A DNA stretch of 64,000 nucleotides from Bacteroidia bacterium (GTDB taxonomy: Bacteria; Bacteroidota; Bacteroidia; Bacteroidales; Prolixibacteraceae). A program made the position numbers and the translations under genes. Every line of letters starts with the position of its first letter. Positions within the stretch are counted from its first letter, which is position 1. Shown here one piece after another: positions 34,337 to 45,630 of this stretch. Where the stretch lies: the NCBI GenBank assembly GCA_026391315.1, contig JAPLDT010000062.1, positions 1 to 64,000 on the forward strand, in the 5' to 3' direction. The notes beneath the pieces were generated by a model. That model made no database searches and was not told where the DNA came from. It saw only the letters and a list, made by a program, of their open reading frames with translations.

Positions 34337-35029
34337 ATGGAAAATCTATTTTTAAAGTACATGGGCGATCGGTTGGAATCTTCTTCAACCAAACTAGCTC
34401 ATCAGGGTCCGGTTATCACTATTTCCAGGGAGTGTGGCTGCCCGGGGAACGACATTGCAGCGATGCTGATGAACAAACTAAACAAAAAAATGGTCAAGGA
34501 TGGCCATGCTCCCAAATGGAAATGGGTTAACAAAGAGATCCTGTTAAAAACATCCGAGGAGCTTAAAATGAATCCGCGTGATGTGGAAACCTATGTAAAA
34601 GCCAGGGAAAGCGGAGTTTTGCATGATCTTGTGGCCTCTTTTACTGAAACTTACTATGTCAGAAATGCCAACATTAAGAAAGTCATTCATGATGTGATTC
34701 TACATCTGGCCATTGAAGGACATGTTATCATTGTTGGAAGAGGAGGAGGAGCGATTGCCTGGAACATTTCTAAATCACTTCATCTGTATCTTGAAGCTCC
34801 CCTGTCGTGGAAATCGGGTGTGGTAAGTACCCAGAAGGGTATCCCGCTCGCCGAAGCCAGGAAGTTTGTTCTGGAAAGAGATATCCAACGGTTGAAGTTC
34901 AGAGACAATTTCAGGGCTAAATTTTCTGATGAAATATATTACGATGAGCGCTTTAACTGCAAGTCGCTCACCAATGAACAAATTTGTGAGTTGGCCTTCC
35001 ATGCAGCAGAGCTTAAAAAGCTAATATAA
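34337..35029 (+). CDS. Cytidylate-kinase-like family protein
   Basis: 230 aa from the ATG at 34337. It belongs to the 'cytidylate kinase-like' group: GPVITISRECGCPGNDIA (P-loop-like but not a standard GxxGxGKS), MENLFLKYMGD, IVGRGGGAIAWN and RDIQRLKFRDNFRAKFSD. The true substrate of this group is not established. It starts 1 bp after the aguB stop and ends 15 bp before the ATP synthase operon, so it may be cotranscribed with both. Confidence 0.75.
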   Translation: MENLFLKYMGDRLESSSTKLAHQGPVITISRECGCPGNDIAAMLMNKLNKKMVKDGHAPKWKWVNKEILLKTSEELKMNPRDVETYVKARESGVLHDLVASFTETYYVRNANIKKVIHDVILHLAIEGHVIIVGRGGGAIAWNISKSLHLYLEAPLSWKSGVVSTQKGIPLAEARKFVLERDIQRLKFRDNFRAKFSDEIYYDERFNCKSLTNEQICELAFHAAELKKLI

Positions 35030-35044
35030 ATACATTTGTAAAAG

Positions 35045-35260
35045 ATGGCTGACGACAATAAATTTGATTATCTGAAATCTTATGCAAAATATTTTGGATT
35101 AGTCTTCCAAATGATTGTGCTTGTCGTGATTGGAGCCTTTGGAGGAAAGTGGCTGGATGGCTACTTTCAAAATGAAACACAAATATGTACAATAATTTTG
35201 ATTATTGTTGCAGCCATTTTATCGCTCTACCTTTTTTTCAAAACCATTTTTACCAAATGA
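35045..35260 (+). CDS. atpZ: AtpZ/AtpI-type small membrane protein of the ATP synthase operon
   Basis: 71 aa with two membrane helices (FGLVFQMIVLVVIGAFGGKWLDGYF in part; IILIIVAAILSLYLFF). The GGKWLDGYF turn is typical of AtpZ/F0F1-ATPase subunit. The AtpZ/AtpI group is thought to help assembly or Mg2+ supply of the ATP synthase. First gene of the operon. Confidence 0.8.
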   Translation: MADDNKFDYLKSYAKYFGLVFQMIVLVVIGAFGGKWLDGYFQNETQICTIILIIVAAILSLYLFFKTIFTK

Positions 35261-35284
35261 TTGACCTAATTCCTACCATGTGAT

Positions 35285-35686
35285 ATGATTAGCAAAGAGA
35301 AACGTTTTTTCCTTAAAAAGGCTTTGTTGTTTTGTTTGGTACTAATTAGTATCTCCTTACTTCTTTTTAATACCCTGTTGAACGAATTTTACCTGAAGAT
35401 CTTTCCGCTTCAGTTTGGTGTCGTTGCGCTGATAACTGTCTTTAGCCATTTGAAGCTGATGAATGCGAGCCAGCAGAACCCCAGGAGGTTTAGTACAACC
35501 TATTTGTCCACTATGTCTGTCCGATTGTTCATTTACCTGGTATTTATGCTGATTTGTCTGTTAATAGACAGAACCAGGGCAGTTGATTTCGTGGTAACTT
35601 TTTTGGTGCTTTATTTGGCTTTCACAATTTTTGAAGTCGTGGAAATTTCGAATTTTCTAAAAAAAAATCCAAATTCTTCAAATTAA
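35285..35686 (+). CDS. Small membrane protein in the ATP synthase operon (unknown)
   Basis: 133 aa, four predicted membrane helices (ALLFCLVLISISLLLF, IFPLQFGVVALITVF, VRLFIYLVFMLICLLI, FVVTFLVLYLAFTIFEVVE). Position between atpZ and atpB is where AtpI-like proteins are found, and the topology is compatible, but I see no clear AtpI signature. Ends 31 bp before the atpB ATG. Confidence 0.75.
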   Translation: MISKEKRFFLKKALLFCLVLISISLLLFNTLLNEFYLKIFPLQFGVVALITVFSHLKLMNASQQNPRRFSTTYLSTMSVRLFIYLVFMLICLLIDRTRAVDFVVTFLVLYLAFTIFEVVEISNFLKKNPNSSN

Positions 35687-35717
35687 AAAATTAAATTTGT
35701 CGCACAAAAAACCAGAA

Positions 35718-36824
35718 ATGCTCAAGGCTTTTAGAATATTTATAATCCTCTATGCTCTAGGTACGTCCTCAATTTTGGCGGCAAAAGCTCAGGAACACAA
35801 AATTGCGGGTGCTGAACCTGCCAGCGAAAAATTCAATGCAAGTAAGTTGATCATGGAGCACATTGCCGACTCCTATGAGTGGCATATTGCGAAATTTGGA
35901 GATACACATGTCAGTCTTCCTTTACCGGTTATTTTGTACAGCTCTCATACGGGTTTTCATTTTTTTATCTCCAATAAATTTCATCACGGAACTGAAAGTT
36001 ATTCCGGCTTTCGCATTGCCGGGGAAGAATCCAAATACAAGGGAAAAGTAGTTGAAGTGGCTGCCGATGGAACGGAGATGAGGCCATACGACTTCTCAAT
36101 CACAAAAAATGTAATGTCGCTCTTTTTTAGCATCTTTTTTTTGTTTCTGATCTTCTTTTCCATAGCAAAACGATACAAGGAAGGATTTGACAGGGCACCG
36201 AAAGGAATTCAAAGCTGGCTGGAACCAATCGTAATTTTTGTGCGCGATGATGTGGTCAAAGCCTCAATTGGTGAAGAGAAGTATAGAAAATATCTCCCAT
36301 ACTTGTTGACGGTGTTTTTCTTTATCCTCATTAACAATGTGATGGGATTAATTCCAATCCTACCGGGAGGAGCAAATCTTACTGGCAATATTGCCGTTAC
36401 CATGATCTTGGCGCTTTTCACCTTCGCTATTATCTCATTCAGTGGCTCAAAAGATTATTATATGCATATTGTCAACGCTCCCGGAATTCCCTGGTGGTTA
36501 AAGTTGCCAATTCCTTTGATGCCTATTGTTGAGATAATGGGTGTTTTTACCAAACCGTTTGTTTTGATGGTGCGGTTATTTGCCAACATTACTGCTGGTC
36601 ATATTATTGCACTGGGATTTTATAGTCTGATCTTCATCTTTGGGGAGAAAAGTGTTTATGCCGGATTAGGTGTTTCGATCGTATCCATTCTTTTCACCAT
36701 TTTTATGGGTCTGCTTGAGCTGTTGGTTGCATTTATCCAGGCATACGTTTTTACACTTCTATCAGCTTTGTACATTGGTATGGCCCTGGAACAGCATCAT
36801 GAACATGCAGGGGAAAGTCATTGA
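35718..36824 (+). CDS. atpB: ATP synthase F0 subunit a
   Basis: 368 aa from the ATG at 35718 (MLKAFRIFIILYALGTSS). Proton-channel subunit in the inner membrane. Essential Arg in the VMLRLFANITAGH-type helix, here LMVRLFANITAGHIIALG, with LLELLVAFIQAYVFTLLSALYIG at the C-terminus. About 100 residues longer than E. coli AtpB because of an N-terminal signal-like segment and soluble domain (AKAQEHKIAG...), a feature of Bacteroidetes AtpB. Confidence 0.95.
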   Translation: MLKAFRIFIILYALGTSSILAAKAQEHKIAGAEPASEKFNASKLIMEHIADSYEWHIAKFGDTHVSLPLPVILYSSHTGFHFFISNKFHHGTESYSGFRIAGEESKYKGKVVEVAADGTEMRPYDFSITKNVMSLFFSIFFLFLIFFSIAKRYKEGFDRAPKGIQSWLEPIVIFVRDDVVKASIGEEKYRKYLPYLLTVFFFILINNVMGLIPILPGGANLTGNIAVTMILALFTFAIISFSGSKDYYMHIVNAPGIPWWLKLPIPLMPIVEIMGVFTKPFVLMVRLFANITAGHIIALGFYSLIFIFGEKSVYAGLGVSIVSILFTIFMGLLELLVAFIQAYVFTLLSALYIGMALEQHHEHAGESH

Positions 36825-36884
36825 TTTAAATGGTTTATTGATTTAAAATATTTATACACAGCAATTTAATAACTTTAAAAGTAA

Positions 36885-37148
<264 letters not shown>

Positions 37149-37190
37149 TATCATACTGCCTTTAATATTAATTTTTAAATCTTCAATCCC

Positions 37191-37685
37191 ATGGGTTTGG
37201 TAATGCCTGATTTTGGTCTGTTGTTCTGGATGGTGCTCTCATTCTCGCTATTGATGTGGTTATTAGGCAAATTTGCCTGGAAACCAATTCTGACAGCGCT
37301 CTCTGCAAGGGAAGATTCGATTGAGAAAGCGCTTAAATCAGCAGAGCTTGCTAAAAATGAAATGGTTAAATTACAAGCTGGCAACGAAAAACTGCTGAAA
37401 GAAGCCATAATGGAAAGAGAAAGAATAGTAAAAGAGGCCAGGGAATTAAAAGATTCTATCGTACGGGATGCGAAAAATGTGGCCGTTACCGAGGCAAATA
37501 AAGTGATGGAAGAGGCAAAGTCTGCCATCGCTAGAGAGAGAACAGAAGCCGTGAACGAAATGAAATCGGTCATCTCTTCCTTCTCTATCGATATAGCCGA
37601 GAAAATATTAAAAGAACATCTTTCAGACAGTAAAAAACAGAAGGATTTGGTGGCCAACTATTTGGAAAACATTAAATTGAATTAG
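37191..37685 (+). CDS. atpF: ATP synthase F0 subunit b
   Basis: 164 aa. N-terminal membrane helix (LLFWMVLSFSLLMWLLGKFAW) followed by a long charged coiled coil (AREDSIEKALKSAELAKNEM...), the peripheral stalk of the enzyme. Position between atpE and atpH is standard. Confidence 0.95.
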   Translation: MGLVMPDFGLLFWMVLSFSLLMWLLGKFAWKPILTALSAREDSIEKALKSAELAKNEMVKLQAGNEKLLKEAIMERERIVKEARELKDSIVRDAKNVAVTEANKVMEEAKSAIARERTEAVNEMKSVISSFSIDIAEKILKEHLSDSKKQKDLVANYLENIKLN

Positions 37686-37728
37686 TCGCTGATAAAATCA
37701 GATTGTTAGTTTATCAAATCGAAAAAAA

Positions 37729-38277
37729 TTGAACGAGAGTAAAATATCAGTACGTTACGCCAAGGCGCTTTTTTCTTCTGCTGTTGAAAGAAATTTGTTG
37801 GATGTTATAAAAAAAGATGTTGATTTTTTGCTTCAACTCCTTCAAACACAACCCAGATTAAAAGAGTTATTGACAAGTCCTGTTGTTAAAGCGAAGGAAA
37901 AGGGAGGTTTTTTGGATAAGATTTTCAAGAATCAATGCCAACAGCTCACCATGGATTTTCTTCACTTGCTACTGAAGAACAACAGAGAAGTATATTTGTT
38001 GGAGATGTGCCTGAATTTTGAGTCTTTGTACAGCAAACTGACAGGAATAAAATCCGCCAAACTAACCACTGCCGTTGAATTGGACGATGCTCAATTACAG
38101 CAGTTTAACCAATTAATTCAGGTTCATTTCGGAAGTAAGGCAGAGGTATTGACTACCGTAGACGAAAATTTACTTGGTGGGTTTATCCTGAAAGTAGAAG
38201 ATCAACAGTTGGACGCATCTGTTTCGACCCTATTGAAAAAGATGAGAAGAGAATTGGTAAGTAATATTAAAAATTAA
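37729..38277 (+). CDS. atpH: ATP synthase F1 subunit delta, TTG start
   Basis: 182 aa. Begins at TTG (37729). Residues 2-15 NESKISVRYAKALF are the normal N-terminus of delta, and no in-frame ATG or GTG exists nearby. The C-terminal domain with VDENLLGGFILKVEDQQLDASV is typical. It connects the F1 head to the b stalk. The rare start may tune its level relative to other subunits. Confidence 0.93.
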   Translation: MNESKISVRYAKALFSSAVERNLLDVIKKDVDFLLQLLQTQPRLKELLTSPVVKAKEKGGFLDKIFKNQCQQLTMDFLHLLLKNNREVYLLEMCLNFESLYSKLTGIKSAKLTTAVELDDAQLQQFNQLIQVHFGSKAEVLTTVDENLLGGFILKVEDQQLDASVSTLLKKMRRELVSNIKN

Positions 38278-38287
38278 ATAGAAGATT

Positions 38288-39868
38288 ATGGCTGGATTAA
38301 AACCTGCTGAAGTATCTGAAATTTTAAAACAACAGTTGGATGGCTTCAAAACGGTTGCCGAACTTGAAGAAGTCGGCACAGTTTTGCAGGTAGGCGATGG
38401 GATTGCCAGGGTTTACGGACTATCCAATGTTCAATCGAATGAAATGGTTGAGTTCGATAGCGGTGTCATGGGTATCGTTCTGAACCTTGAAGAGGATAAC
38501 GTAGGCATTGTACTTTTAGGACCTACCGAAAAAATTAAAGAGGGTGACAGCGTAAAACGGTCAAATAAGATTGCCTCCATCCAGGTTGGAGAGGGTCTTT
38601 TAGGCCGTGTTGTTAATACTCTGGGTGAACCACTGGATGGCAAAGGGCCGATTACAGGCCAATTGTATGAGATGCCTCTCGAGAGGAAGGCTCCCAGTGT
38701 CATATACCGTCAACCGGTCTCCGAACCTCTTCAAACAGGTATCAAAGCAATTGATTCTATGATCCCCATTGGCAGAGGTCAGCGCGAATTGATCATTGGC
38801 GACCGACAGACTGGCAAGACCACCATTGCCATTGATACCATCATCAATCAGAAAGAGTTTTTCAAAAAGGGTGAACCAGTGTATTGCATCTATGTGGCCA
38901 TTGGTCAAAAGGGATCCACTGTGGCAAACATTGCAAAAACTTTGCAGGAACATGGTGCCATGGATTATACTGTCATCGTAATGTCAACAGCCTCTGATCC
39001 TGCAGCTTTGCAATTTTATGCTCCTTTTGCAGGGGCTGCCATCGGCGAATTTTTCAGAGATTGCGGGAATGCGGCTTTGATTGTTTACGATGATCTCTCC
39101 AAACAGGCAGTATCCTATCGTGAAGTCTCCCTGTTGCTTCGCAGACCGCCGGGTCGTGAAGCTTATCCCGGTGATATTTTCTATTTGCATTCCAGGCTAC
39201 TGGAGCGTTCAGCAAAGATCAACCAAACCCTGGCAGTGGCTCGGCAAATGAATGACGTTCCTGAATCCATCAGGCACCTCATAAAAGGTGGTGGTTCATT
39301 GACCGCTCTTCCTATTATCGAGACCCAGGATGGCGACGTTTCTGCATATATTCCAACCAACGTTATCTCCATCACCGATGGTCAGATTTTCCTTGAGTCG
39401 CACCTTTTCAATGCCGGTATCAGACCCGCCATCAATGTTGGTATCTCCGTTTCCCGTGTTGGAGGAGATGCTCAGATCAAATCCATGAAAAAGGTGGCTG
39501 GTACACTGAAACTGTCTCAGGCAGAATTCAGAGAGCTGGAAGCCTTTTCGAAATTTGGATCCGATCTGGATGCAGCAACAAAATCAGTGCTTGAGAAGGG
39601 ATCCAGAAATGTAGAAATCCTTAAGCAGGGAAGTGCCTCTCCAATGCCGGTTGAAGAACAGATTGCCATACTTTACTGTGGTACAAAGGGTCTGCTGATG
39701 GATGTTCCAAAAGAAAGAATAAAGGATTTCGAAAAGGAATATTTGCAACTTCTTGCAACTCAGTATGCAGCTATTTTACACCAATTGAGCCTTGGTGAAC
39801 TCAATGATGAGATTACCGCGACTCTTGAACTGGCTGCTAAAAAGACAATTCAAAATTTTGTCTATTAA
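38288..39868 (+). CDS. atpA: ATP synthase F1 subunit alpha
   Basis: 526 aa. Regulatory nucleotide-binding subunit: P-loop [46 protein letters not shown] (in part) and [12 protein letters not shown] are clear. Length is normal. 10 bp after atpH. Confidence 0.98.
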   Translation: MAGLKPAEVSEILKQQLDGFKTVAELEEVGTVLQVGDGIARVYGLSNVQSNEMVEFDSGVMGIVLNLEEDNVGIVLLGPTEKIKEGDSVKRSNKIASIQVGEGLLGRVVNTLGEPLDGKGPITGQLYEMPLERKAPSVIYRQPVSEPLQTGIKAIDSMIPIGRGQRELIIGDRQTGKTTIAIDTIINQKEFFKKGEPVYCIYVAIGQKGSTVANIAKTLQEHGAMDYTVIVMSTASDPAALQFYAPFAGAAIGEFFRDCGNAALIVYDDLSKQAVSYREVSLLLRRPPGREAYPGDIFYLHSRLLERSAKINQTLAVARQMNDVPESIRHLIKGGGSLTALPIIETQDGDVSAYIPTNVISITDGQIFLESHLFNAGIRPAINVGISVSRVGGDAQIKSMKKVAGTLKLSQAEFRELEAFSKFGSDLDAATKSVLEKGSRNVEILKQGSASPMPVEEQIAILYCGTKGLLMDVPKERIKDFEKEYLQLLATQYAAILHQLSLGELNDEITATLELAAKKTIQNFVY

Positions 39869-39898
39869 AATGAGCATTTTGAAGCAAAATATTGGCAG

Positions 39899-40798
39899 AT
39901 GGCAAATTTAAAAGAGATGCGACTCCGGATTGTGTCTGTGAAGTCGACACAACAGGTTACCCGGGCCATGAAAATGGTCTCTGCTGCCAAGCTGCGGAAA
40001 GCCCAGGATGCCATTATTCAGATACGGCCCTACGCTGAAAAATTGCATGATATTCTGGTTAATCTGGTGGAACAGAATGGCTCTTCTGATTTTGAAAACA
40101 AATATGCCGGACACAAGGAGGTCAAAAAGGTTCTCATTATTGCGATAACTTCAAACAGGGGTCTTTGCGGTGGGTTTAATGCAAATGTTGTCAAGAAAGT
40201 TGAAGAATTGCTTGCAACAACCTATGCTGATTTTTACGAAAAAAGGATGGTCGATGTGATTGCCATTGGGAAAAAAGGAGTAGATGGGTTGAGAGCAAAA
40301 AACATTTCTGTGTCCGGAACGTTGCCTCAATTGTATGACGGACTTCAGTACAGCAGTGCAGAAGTGGTTGCCCAGGATCTGATGAATTCCTTTTCTAATG
40401 GTGAGTATGATCGTATTGATTTGGTATACAATCAATTCAAAAATGCTGCCATCCAGAAATTGATGGTTGAACAATTCTTGCCTGTTGAAATCAGGGAGGA
40501 GCCAACCCATATTGCAGATACACACCACTATTTTAGCAATTATATCTTTGAACCAAGCGTTCAGGAGATTATGGAAACGGTCATTCCTAAGTCTCTTAAA
40601 ATCCAGTTTTACAAGGCAATATTGGATTCGTTGGCTTCGGAACATGGGGCCAGAATGACAGCCATGCACAAAGCCACAGACAATGCATCCGAATTGGTTC
40701 GCGCATTAAATCTCCAGTACAACAAGGCACGGCAATCGGCCATTACAGGTGAAATTTTAGAAATTGTTAGTGGGGCCAATGCTTTGCAGAGTTCATAA
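39899..40798 (+). CDS. atpG: ATP synthase F1 subunit gamma
   Basis: 299 aa. Central rotor shaft. N-terminal helix RLRIVSVKSTQQVTRAMKMVSAAKLRKA, ITSNRGLCGGFNANV and the C-terminal helix ASEHGARMTAMHKATDNA match the family. Confidence 0.97.
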   Translation: MANLKEMRLRIVSVKSTQQVTRAMKMVSAAKLRKAQDAIIQIRPYAEKLHDILVNLVEQNGSSDFENKYAGHKEVKKVLIIAITSNRGLCGGFNANVVKKVEELLATTYADFYEKRMVDVIAIGKKGVDGLRAKNISVSGTLPQLYDGLQYSSAEVVAQDLMNSFSNGEYDRIDLVYNQFKNAAIQKLMVEQFLPVEIREEPTHIADTHHYFSNYIFEPSVQEIMETVIPKSLKIQFYKAILDSLASEHGARMTAMHKATDNASELVRALNLQYNKARQSAITGEILEIVSGANALQSS

Positions 40799-40835
40799 AT
40801 CATGGAAGATAATATCCATTTGATTCAAAATTTAG

Positions 40836-42368
<1,533 letters not shown>

Positions 42369-42399
42369 ATTCTTTGTTCTATTTCAAAATAACTGATGT

Positions 42400-42651
42400 A
42401 TGCATTTGGAAATCATTACGCCGGAAAAAAGACTCTTTTCAGGTGAGACAGAGTTGGTTAAGCTTCCCGGAACCGGAGGTTCTTTTGAAGTATTGATGAA
42501 CCATGCTCCTGCTATCTCCACGCTTGCTGAAGGGAAAATCAAAGTAAAGGAGCCGAATGGAAACGTTACCTATTTTGAAATCACTGGTGGTGTGGTGGAA
42601 ATCAAAAGCAATAATATTATTGTTTTAGTTGATTCAACAGGTTTGGTCTGA
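42400..42651 (+). CDS. atpC: ATP synthase F1 subunit epsilon (short form)
   Basis: 83 aa. Only the N-terminal beta-sandwich is present (MHLEIITPEKRLFSGE, GSFEVLMNHAPAIS, GVVEIKSNNIIVL). The C-terminal helical hairpin that inhibits ATP hydrolysis in E. coli is absent, as in many Bacteroidetes. Last gene of the operon. Confidence 0.93.
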   Translation: MHLEIITPEKRLFSGETELVKLPGTGGSFEVLMNHAPAISTLAEGKIKVKEPNGNVTYFEITGGVVEIKSNNIIVLVDSTGLV

Positions 42652-42734
42652 TTGAAATTGATTTTGCCGGATAATCTCTAAATCAGCAATTTAATATCAA
42701 GAAAGGTTCTGAAAATTAATTAAAATTCTTAGAA

Positions 42735-43931
42735 ATGGGAAAAGTATTGATTATTGGCGCAGGTGGGGTTGGTACGGTTGTTGCCTACAAAATGGCCGAG
42801 TTACCTGAAGTTTTTTCAGAGATTTTGCTTGCCAGCAGAACCAAAGAAAAATGTGATGCCATTGCAGCCAGAATAGGTAGCAGCAACCTGAAAACTGCCC
42901 GGGTAAATGCCGACAATGTGCCGGAACTCGTTCAGTTGATACAGGCATTTCAACCCGATTTAGTAGTCAATGTTGCACTACCTTACCAGGATCTGACCAT
43001 CATGGATGCTTGTCTGGAGACTGGAGTTTCCTACCTGGATACAGCCAATTATGAGCCACTGGATGAGGCTAAATTTGAATACAAATGGCAGTGGGCCTAC
43101 AGGGAAAGATTTAAAAAAGCCGGATTGACAGCTATTCTCGGTTGCGGTTTCGATCCCGGAGTCTCAGGCATTTATACTGCCTATGCGGCAAAACATCACT
43201 TCGATGAAATTCGATATCTTGACATTGTCGACTGTAACGCAGGTAACCATGGAAAAGCTTTCGCAACAAATTTCAATCCTGAGATCAATATCAGGGAGGT
43301 AACCCAAAAGGGTAAGTATTGGGAGAATGGTGAATGGATCATGACTGAACCTCACGAAATACATCAACCGCTTACCTATCCGCGAATTGGAGAGAAAGAA
43401 TCCTATTTAATTTTTCACGAAGAGCTTGAATCATTGGTAATAAACTTTCCAACCATTCGCAGGGCACGATTTTGGATGACATTTGGTCAGGAATATTTGA
43501 CCCATTTAAGGGTTATTCAGAATATCGGAATGGCTGGTATACAGCCTATTAATTACGAAGGGAAAGAGATTGTTCCCATTCAGTTTCTGAAAGCCGTGTT
43601 ACCCAAGCCAGAAGAATTGGGTGTCAATTATACAGGCGAAACCTCCATAGGATGCAGGATCAAAGGGATCAAGGACGGAAAGGAGAAAACCTATTATGTA
43701 TACAACAACTGCTCTCATGAGGCAGCATACGCTGAAACCGGAACACAGGCAATCAGTTATACGACCGGTGTTCCAGTCATGATTGGCGCCATGATGTTCC
43801 TGGAGGGAAAATGGAAAAAGCCAGGTGTCTACAATGTGGAAGAGTTCGATCCGGATCCTTTTATGAAGGAACTGAATATTCATGGATTACCATGGTATGA
43901 GTTAAGTGACGTTGATTTGGAATTGGATTAA
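42735..43931 (+). CDS. Carboxynorspermidine/carboxyspermidine dehydrogenase (saccharopine dehydrogenase family)
   Basis: 398 aa. N-terminal Rossmann GAGGVGTVVAYKMAELPEVF, ASRTKEKCDAIAARI, VVNVALPYQDLTIMDACLETGVSYLDTANYEP (in part) and GCGFDPGVSGIYTAYA match the CANSDH/CASDH group. This enzyme condenses putrescine or diaminopropane with aspartate semialdehyde, leading to spermidine or norspermidine after decarboxylation. With aguA and aguB upstream, which make putrescine, a spermidine route via carboxyspermidine is likely. A decarboxylase (nspC) is not in this window. Confidence 0.88.
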   Translation: MGKVLIIGAGGVGTVVAYKMAELPEVFSEILLASRTKEKCDAIAARIGSSNLKTARVNADNVPELVQLIQAFQPDLVVNVALPYQDLTIMDACLETGVSYLDTANYEPLDEAKFEYKWQWAYRERFKKAGLTAILGCGFDPGVSGIYTAYAAKHHFDEIRYLDIVDCNAGNHGKAFATNFNPEINIREVTQKGKYWENGEWIMTEPHEIHQPLTYPRIGEKESYLIFHEELESLVINFPTIRRARFWMTFGQEYLTHLRVIQNIGMAGIQPINYEGKEIVPIQFLKAVLPKPEELGVNYTGETSIGCRIKGIKDGKEKTYYVYNNCSHEAAYAETGTQAISYTTGVPVMIGAMMFLEGKWKKPGVYNVEEFDPDPFMKELNIHGLPWYELSDVDLELD

Positions 43932-43949
43932 TATCTGAATAAATATGAT

Positions 43950-43980
43950 AAGCCCGGAATTGAATTCCGGGCTTTTTTTT
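43950..43980 (+). terminator. Intrinsic terminator after the carboxyspermidine dehydrogenase gene
   Basis: Stem AGCCCGGAAT (43951-43960) with ATTCCGGGCT (43964-43973), followed by a T run through 43980. Classical rho-independent terminator. Confidence 0.93.
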
Positions 43981-44184
43981 CATAATTATTTATATCAAAT
44001 ATTCTGTTTGATAAGTTAAATGACCATTTTGATAATTGTAAACATGTATTTGATTTATTTACATACTATAACATTAATTTATAATTAACATATTAATATA
44101 TTGTATAATATTAATTTTCTGCACGTTATGTTTGTTCTTATTTAGAATGTATAAGCTGTTTTGTATTACAATATGTAAATTAAA
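43981..44184. other. AT-rich intergenic region before the sigma factor gene
   Basis: No gene or clear structure seen apart from very high A+T content with several ATTAAT/TATAAT words. The promoter of the sigma factor gene follows at 44185-44215. Confidence 0.5.
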
Positions 44185-44215
44185 TTTGGAAATCTCGATT
44201 CATTTGATATCTTTG
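44185..44215 (+). promoter_or_regulatory. Promoter of the sigma factor gene
   Basis: TTTG at 44185-44188, 19-bp spacer, TATCTTTG (TAnnTTTG) at 44208-44215. This matches the Bacteroidetes housekeeping consensus, predicts a start near 44221 and a leader of about 50 nt. Confidence 0.65.
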
Positions 44216-44272
44216 AAGTACTGTTTGATAAGCGAGATTAATAATTTAATCATTGAAACTTAAATTTGTGCC

Positions 44273-44779
44273 ATGACAACGATTCAATTTCAGAATTCAT
44301 TGACGGGTCTGGAGAACAAAATGTTCTATTTCGCTTTAAGTTTAACCAGCAACTCAGACAAAGCGCACGACCTGGTACAGGAGACCTTTTTGAGAGCGCT
44401 TACCTACCAGAGCAAGTTTTCAGCTGATACCAATCTGATGGCATGGGTGTATACCATTATGAAAAACACCTTCATCAATGAATACCGACGAAATATTAAG
44501 GCCAAAACTACCCTGGAGAGTCAGTCAAACAGTTTGCACATCTCTTTCTCCAAAGATGACTTCTATCCTTCAGTCGATTCAATTCACGCAGAAAAGGAAA
44601 TTTACAAGAAAATTGCGCTTTTGGAAGAGGAGTTCAGGGAACCATTCCAGTTATTCTTAAATGGTTACAAATACAAGGAAATAGCAGAAAGGCTGGATCT
44701 CCCCCTGGGAACAGTGAAAAGCAGAATTTTCTTCACAAGAAAGAAATTAAGCCGATGTTTAAGTGAATATGTTAACTAG
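44273..44779 (+). CDS. ECF-type RNA polymerase sigma factor
   Basis: 168 aa. Region 2: ALSLTSNSDKAHDLVQETFLRAL with the core-binding and -10 recognition residues, and AWVYTIMKNTFINEYRRN. Region 4: LFLNGYKYKEIAERLDLPLGTVKSRIFFTRKKL, a helix-turn-helix for -35 recognition. No anti-sigma gene adjoins it and no fused sensor domain is seen. It opens the envelope/stress region and is an alternative candidate regulator of it, although the shared promoters there look activator-type. Confidence 0.88.
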   Translation: MTTIQFQNSLTGLENKMFYFALSLTSNSDKAHDLVQETFLRALTYQSKFSADTNLMAWVYTIMKNTFINEYRRNIKAKTTLESQSNSLHISFSKDDFYPSVDSIHAEKEIYKKIALLEEEFREPFQLFLNGYKYKEIAERLDLPLGTVKSRIFFTRKKLSRCLSEYVN

Positions 44780-44802
44780 AGTTTTAGTAAAGCGATTTGA
44801 AT

Positions 44803-44842
44803 GACAGCTTTCTGAGAATTTCAGGAAGCTGTCTCTTTTTTA
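44803..44842 (+). terminator. Terminator after the sigma factor gene
   Basis: Stem GACAGCTT (44803-44810) with AAGCTGTC (44826-44833) plus further pairing in TCTGA/TCAGG, followed by a T run. Confidence 0.85.
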
Positions 44843-44870
44843 CATCCTTGTTAGGTATGAAGTTGGGGCA

Positions 44871-44904
44871 AAAAAAACGGTCACCTTAAGCAGATGACCG
44901 TTTT
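44871..44904 (-). terminator. Terminator of the 46149-44914 operon
   Basis: Stem AAAACGGTCA (44874-44883) with TGACCGTTTT (44895-44904). On the minus strand it follows the 47-aa gene by 10 bp and ends with an eight-T run, so it closes that operon. Confidence 0.85.
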
Positions 44905-44913
44905 GGAAGGTGA

Positions 44914-45057
44914 TTATCCTTTTATAATACGTAATAATATTGCCACGACGGCAATGATAAGAAGTATGTGAATGATTGAGCCTGCGCTGTATGCAAAAAA
45001 ACCGATTGCCCAAAAAATGATCAGAAGTACAGCAATAATGTAAAGAAGTGATCCCAT
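44914..45057 (-). CDS. Lmo0937-family small membrane protein (47 aa)
   Basis: A short gene: ATG at 45057, TAA at 44914, protein MGSLLYIIAVLLIIFWAIGF then FAYSAGSIIHIL followed by LIIAVVAILLRIIKG. Two membrane helices with the FWAIGFFAYSAG-IHILLIIAVVAIL pattern match the lmo0937/DUF5670 family, small stress-associated membrane proteins. It starts 12 bp after the stop of the barrel gene and precedes a strong terminator, so it is the last gene of a three-gene unit. Confidence 0.85.
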   Translation of the reverse strand: MGSLLYIIAVLLIIFWAIGFFAYSAGSIIHILLIIAVVAILLRIIKG

Positions 45058-45069
45058 AGTATTTTTTAT

Positions 45070-45603
45070 TTAGTGAAATGCAAGGCCAATTGTTGATACA
45101 CCCGTAGACAGATCAAGGAATAAACCAACCTTTTGACTAAGGTGGTATTCCGCGCCGATATGCAAATCAAGAAACAGGGGATTTACCGTATGGTAGTTGT
45201 TATCTTGATAATAACCACTGTCCCATCTTGTGTTAACAATGGCAAAACCCAATGATCCTGCAAGATAAAAATCCCAGTCCTGGCCTGCCCCCAGAATTTG
45301 ATCAAAATAGTAGGTTCCTTTACCACCTATTGGGATAACGGTCTCCCGGTAATAATTATAGTGATAGGTATAAAAAGTGGCAAAAGGTGCCAGGGTAAAA
45401 TTGTTGGCCACGCCAAATTCGTAGTTGATACTCAGGACAGGCACAGAATGACCTATATATCCATAATATCCGGAGTATCCTCCTATTCCTAAACCCAGGT
45501 TCAGCGTATTTCCGTATCTTTCGGAATACTTGGAATTTTGTGCCGATAAATTACTCCCTGCTAACAGCAGTAGGAGAAGCATTGAAATAACAGTAGTTTT
45601 CAT
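45070..45603 (-). CDS. Outer-membrane beta-barrel protein
   Basis: 177 aa. Signal peptide ends at LSAQ. Strands such as NTLNLGLGIGGYSGYYGYIG, VPVLSINYEFGVANNFTLAPFATFYTYHY (in part), WDFYLAGSLGFAIVNTRW and FLDLHIGAEYHLSQKVGLFLDLSTG suggest an 8-strand barrel. No specific family recognised. 27 bp after the upstream secreted protein and 12 bp before the 47-aa gene. Confidence 0.65.
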   Translation of the reverse strand: MKTTVISMLLLLLLAGSNLSAQNSKYSERYGNTLNLGLGIGGYSGYYGYIGHSVPVLSINYEFGVANNFTLAPFATFYTYHYNYYRETVIPIGGKGTYYFDQILGAGQDWDFYLAGSLGFAIVNTRWDSGYYQDNNYHTVNPLFLDLHIGAEYHLSQKVGLFLDLSTGVSTIGLAFH

Positions 45604-45630
45604 GTTTAAAAGTTTTATTAATGTTTATGT

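Noticed and set aside
44108-44180. TTAC/GTAA words upstream of the sigma factor gene as a possible plus-strand copy of the direct-repeat element
   Set aside because: No pair of GTAA words has the 21-bp spacing and the upstream flank does not match; the gene has an ordinary TTTG-N19-TAnnTTTG promoter instead.
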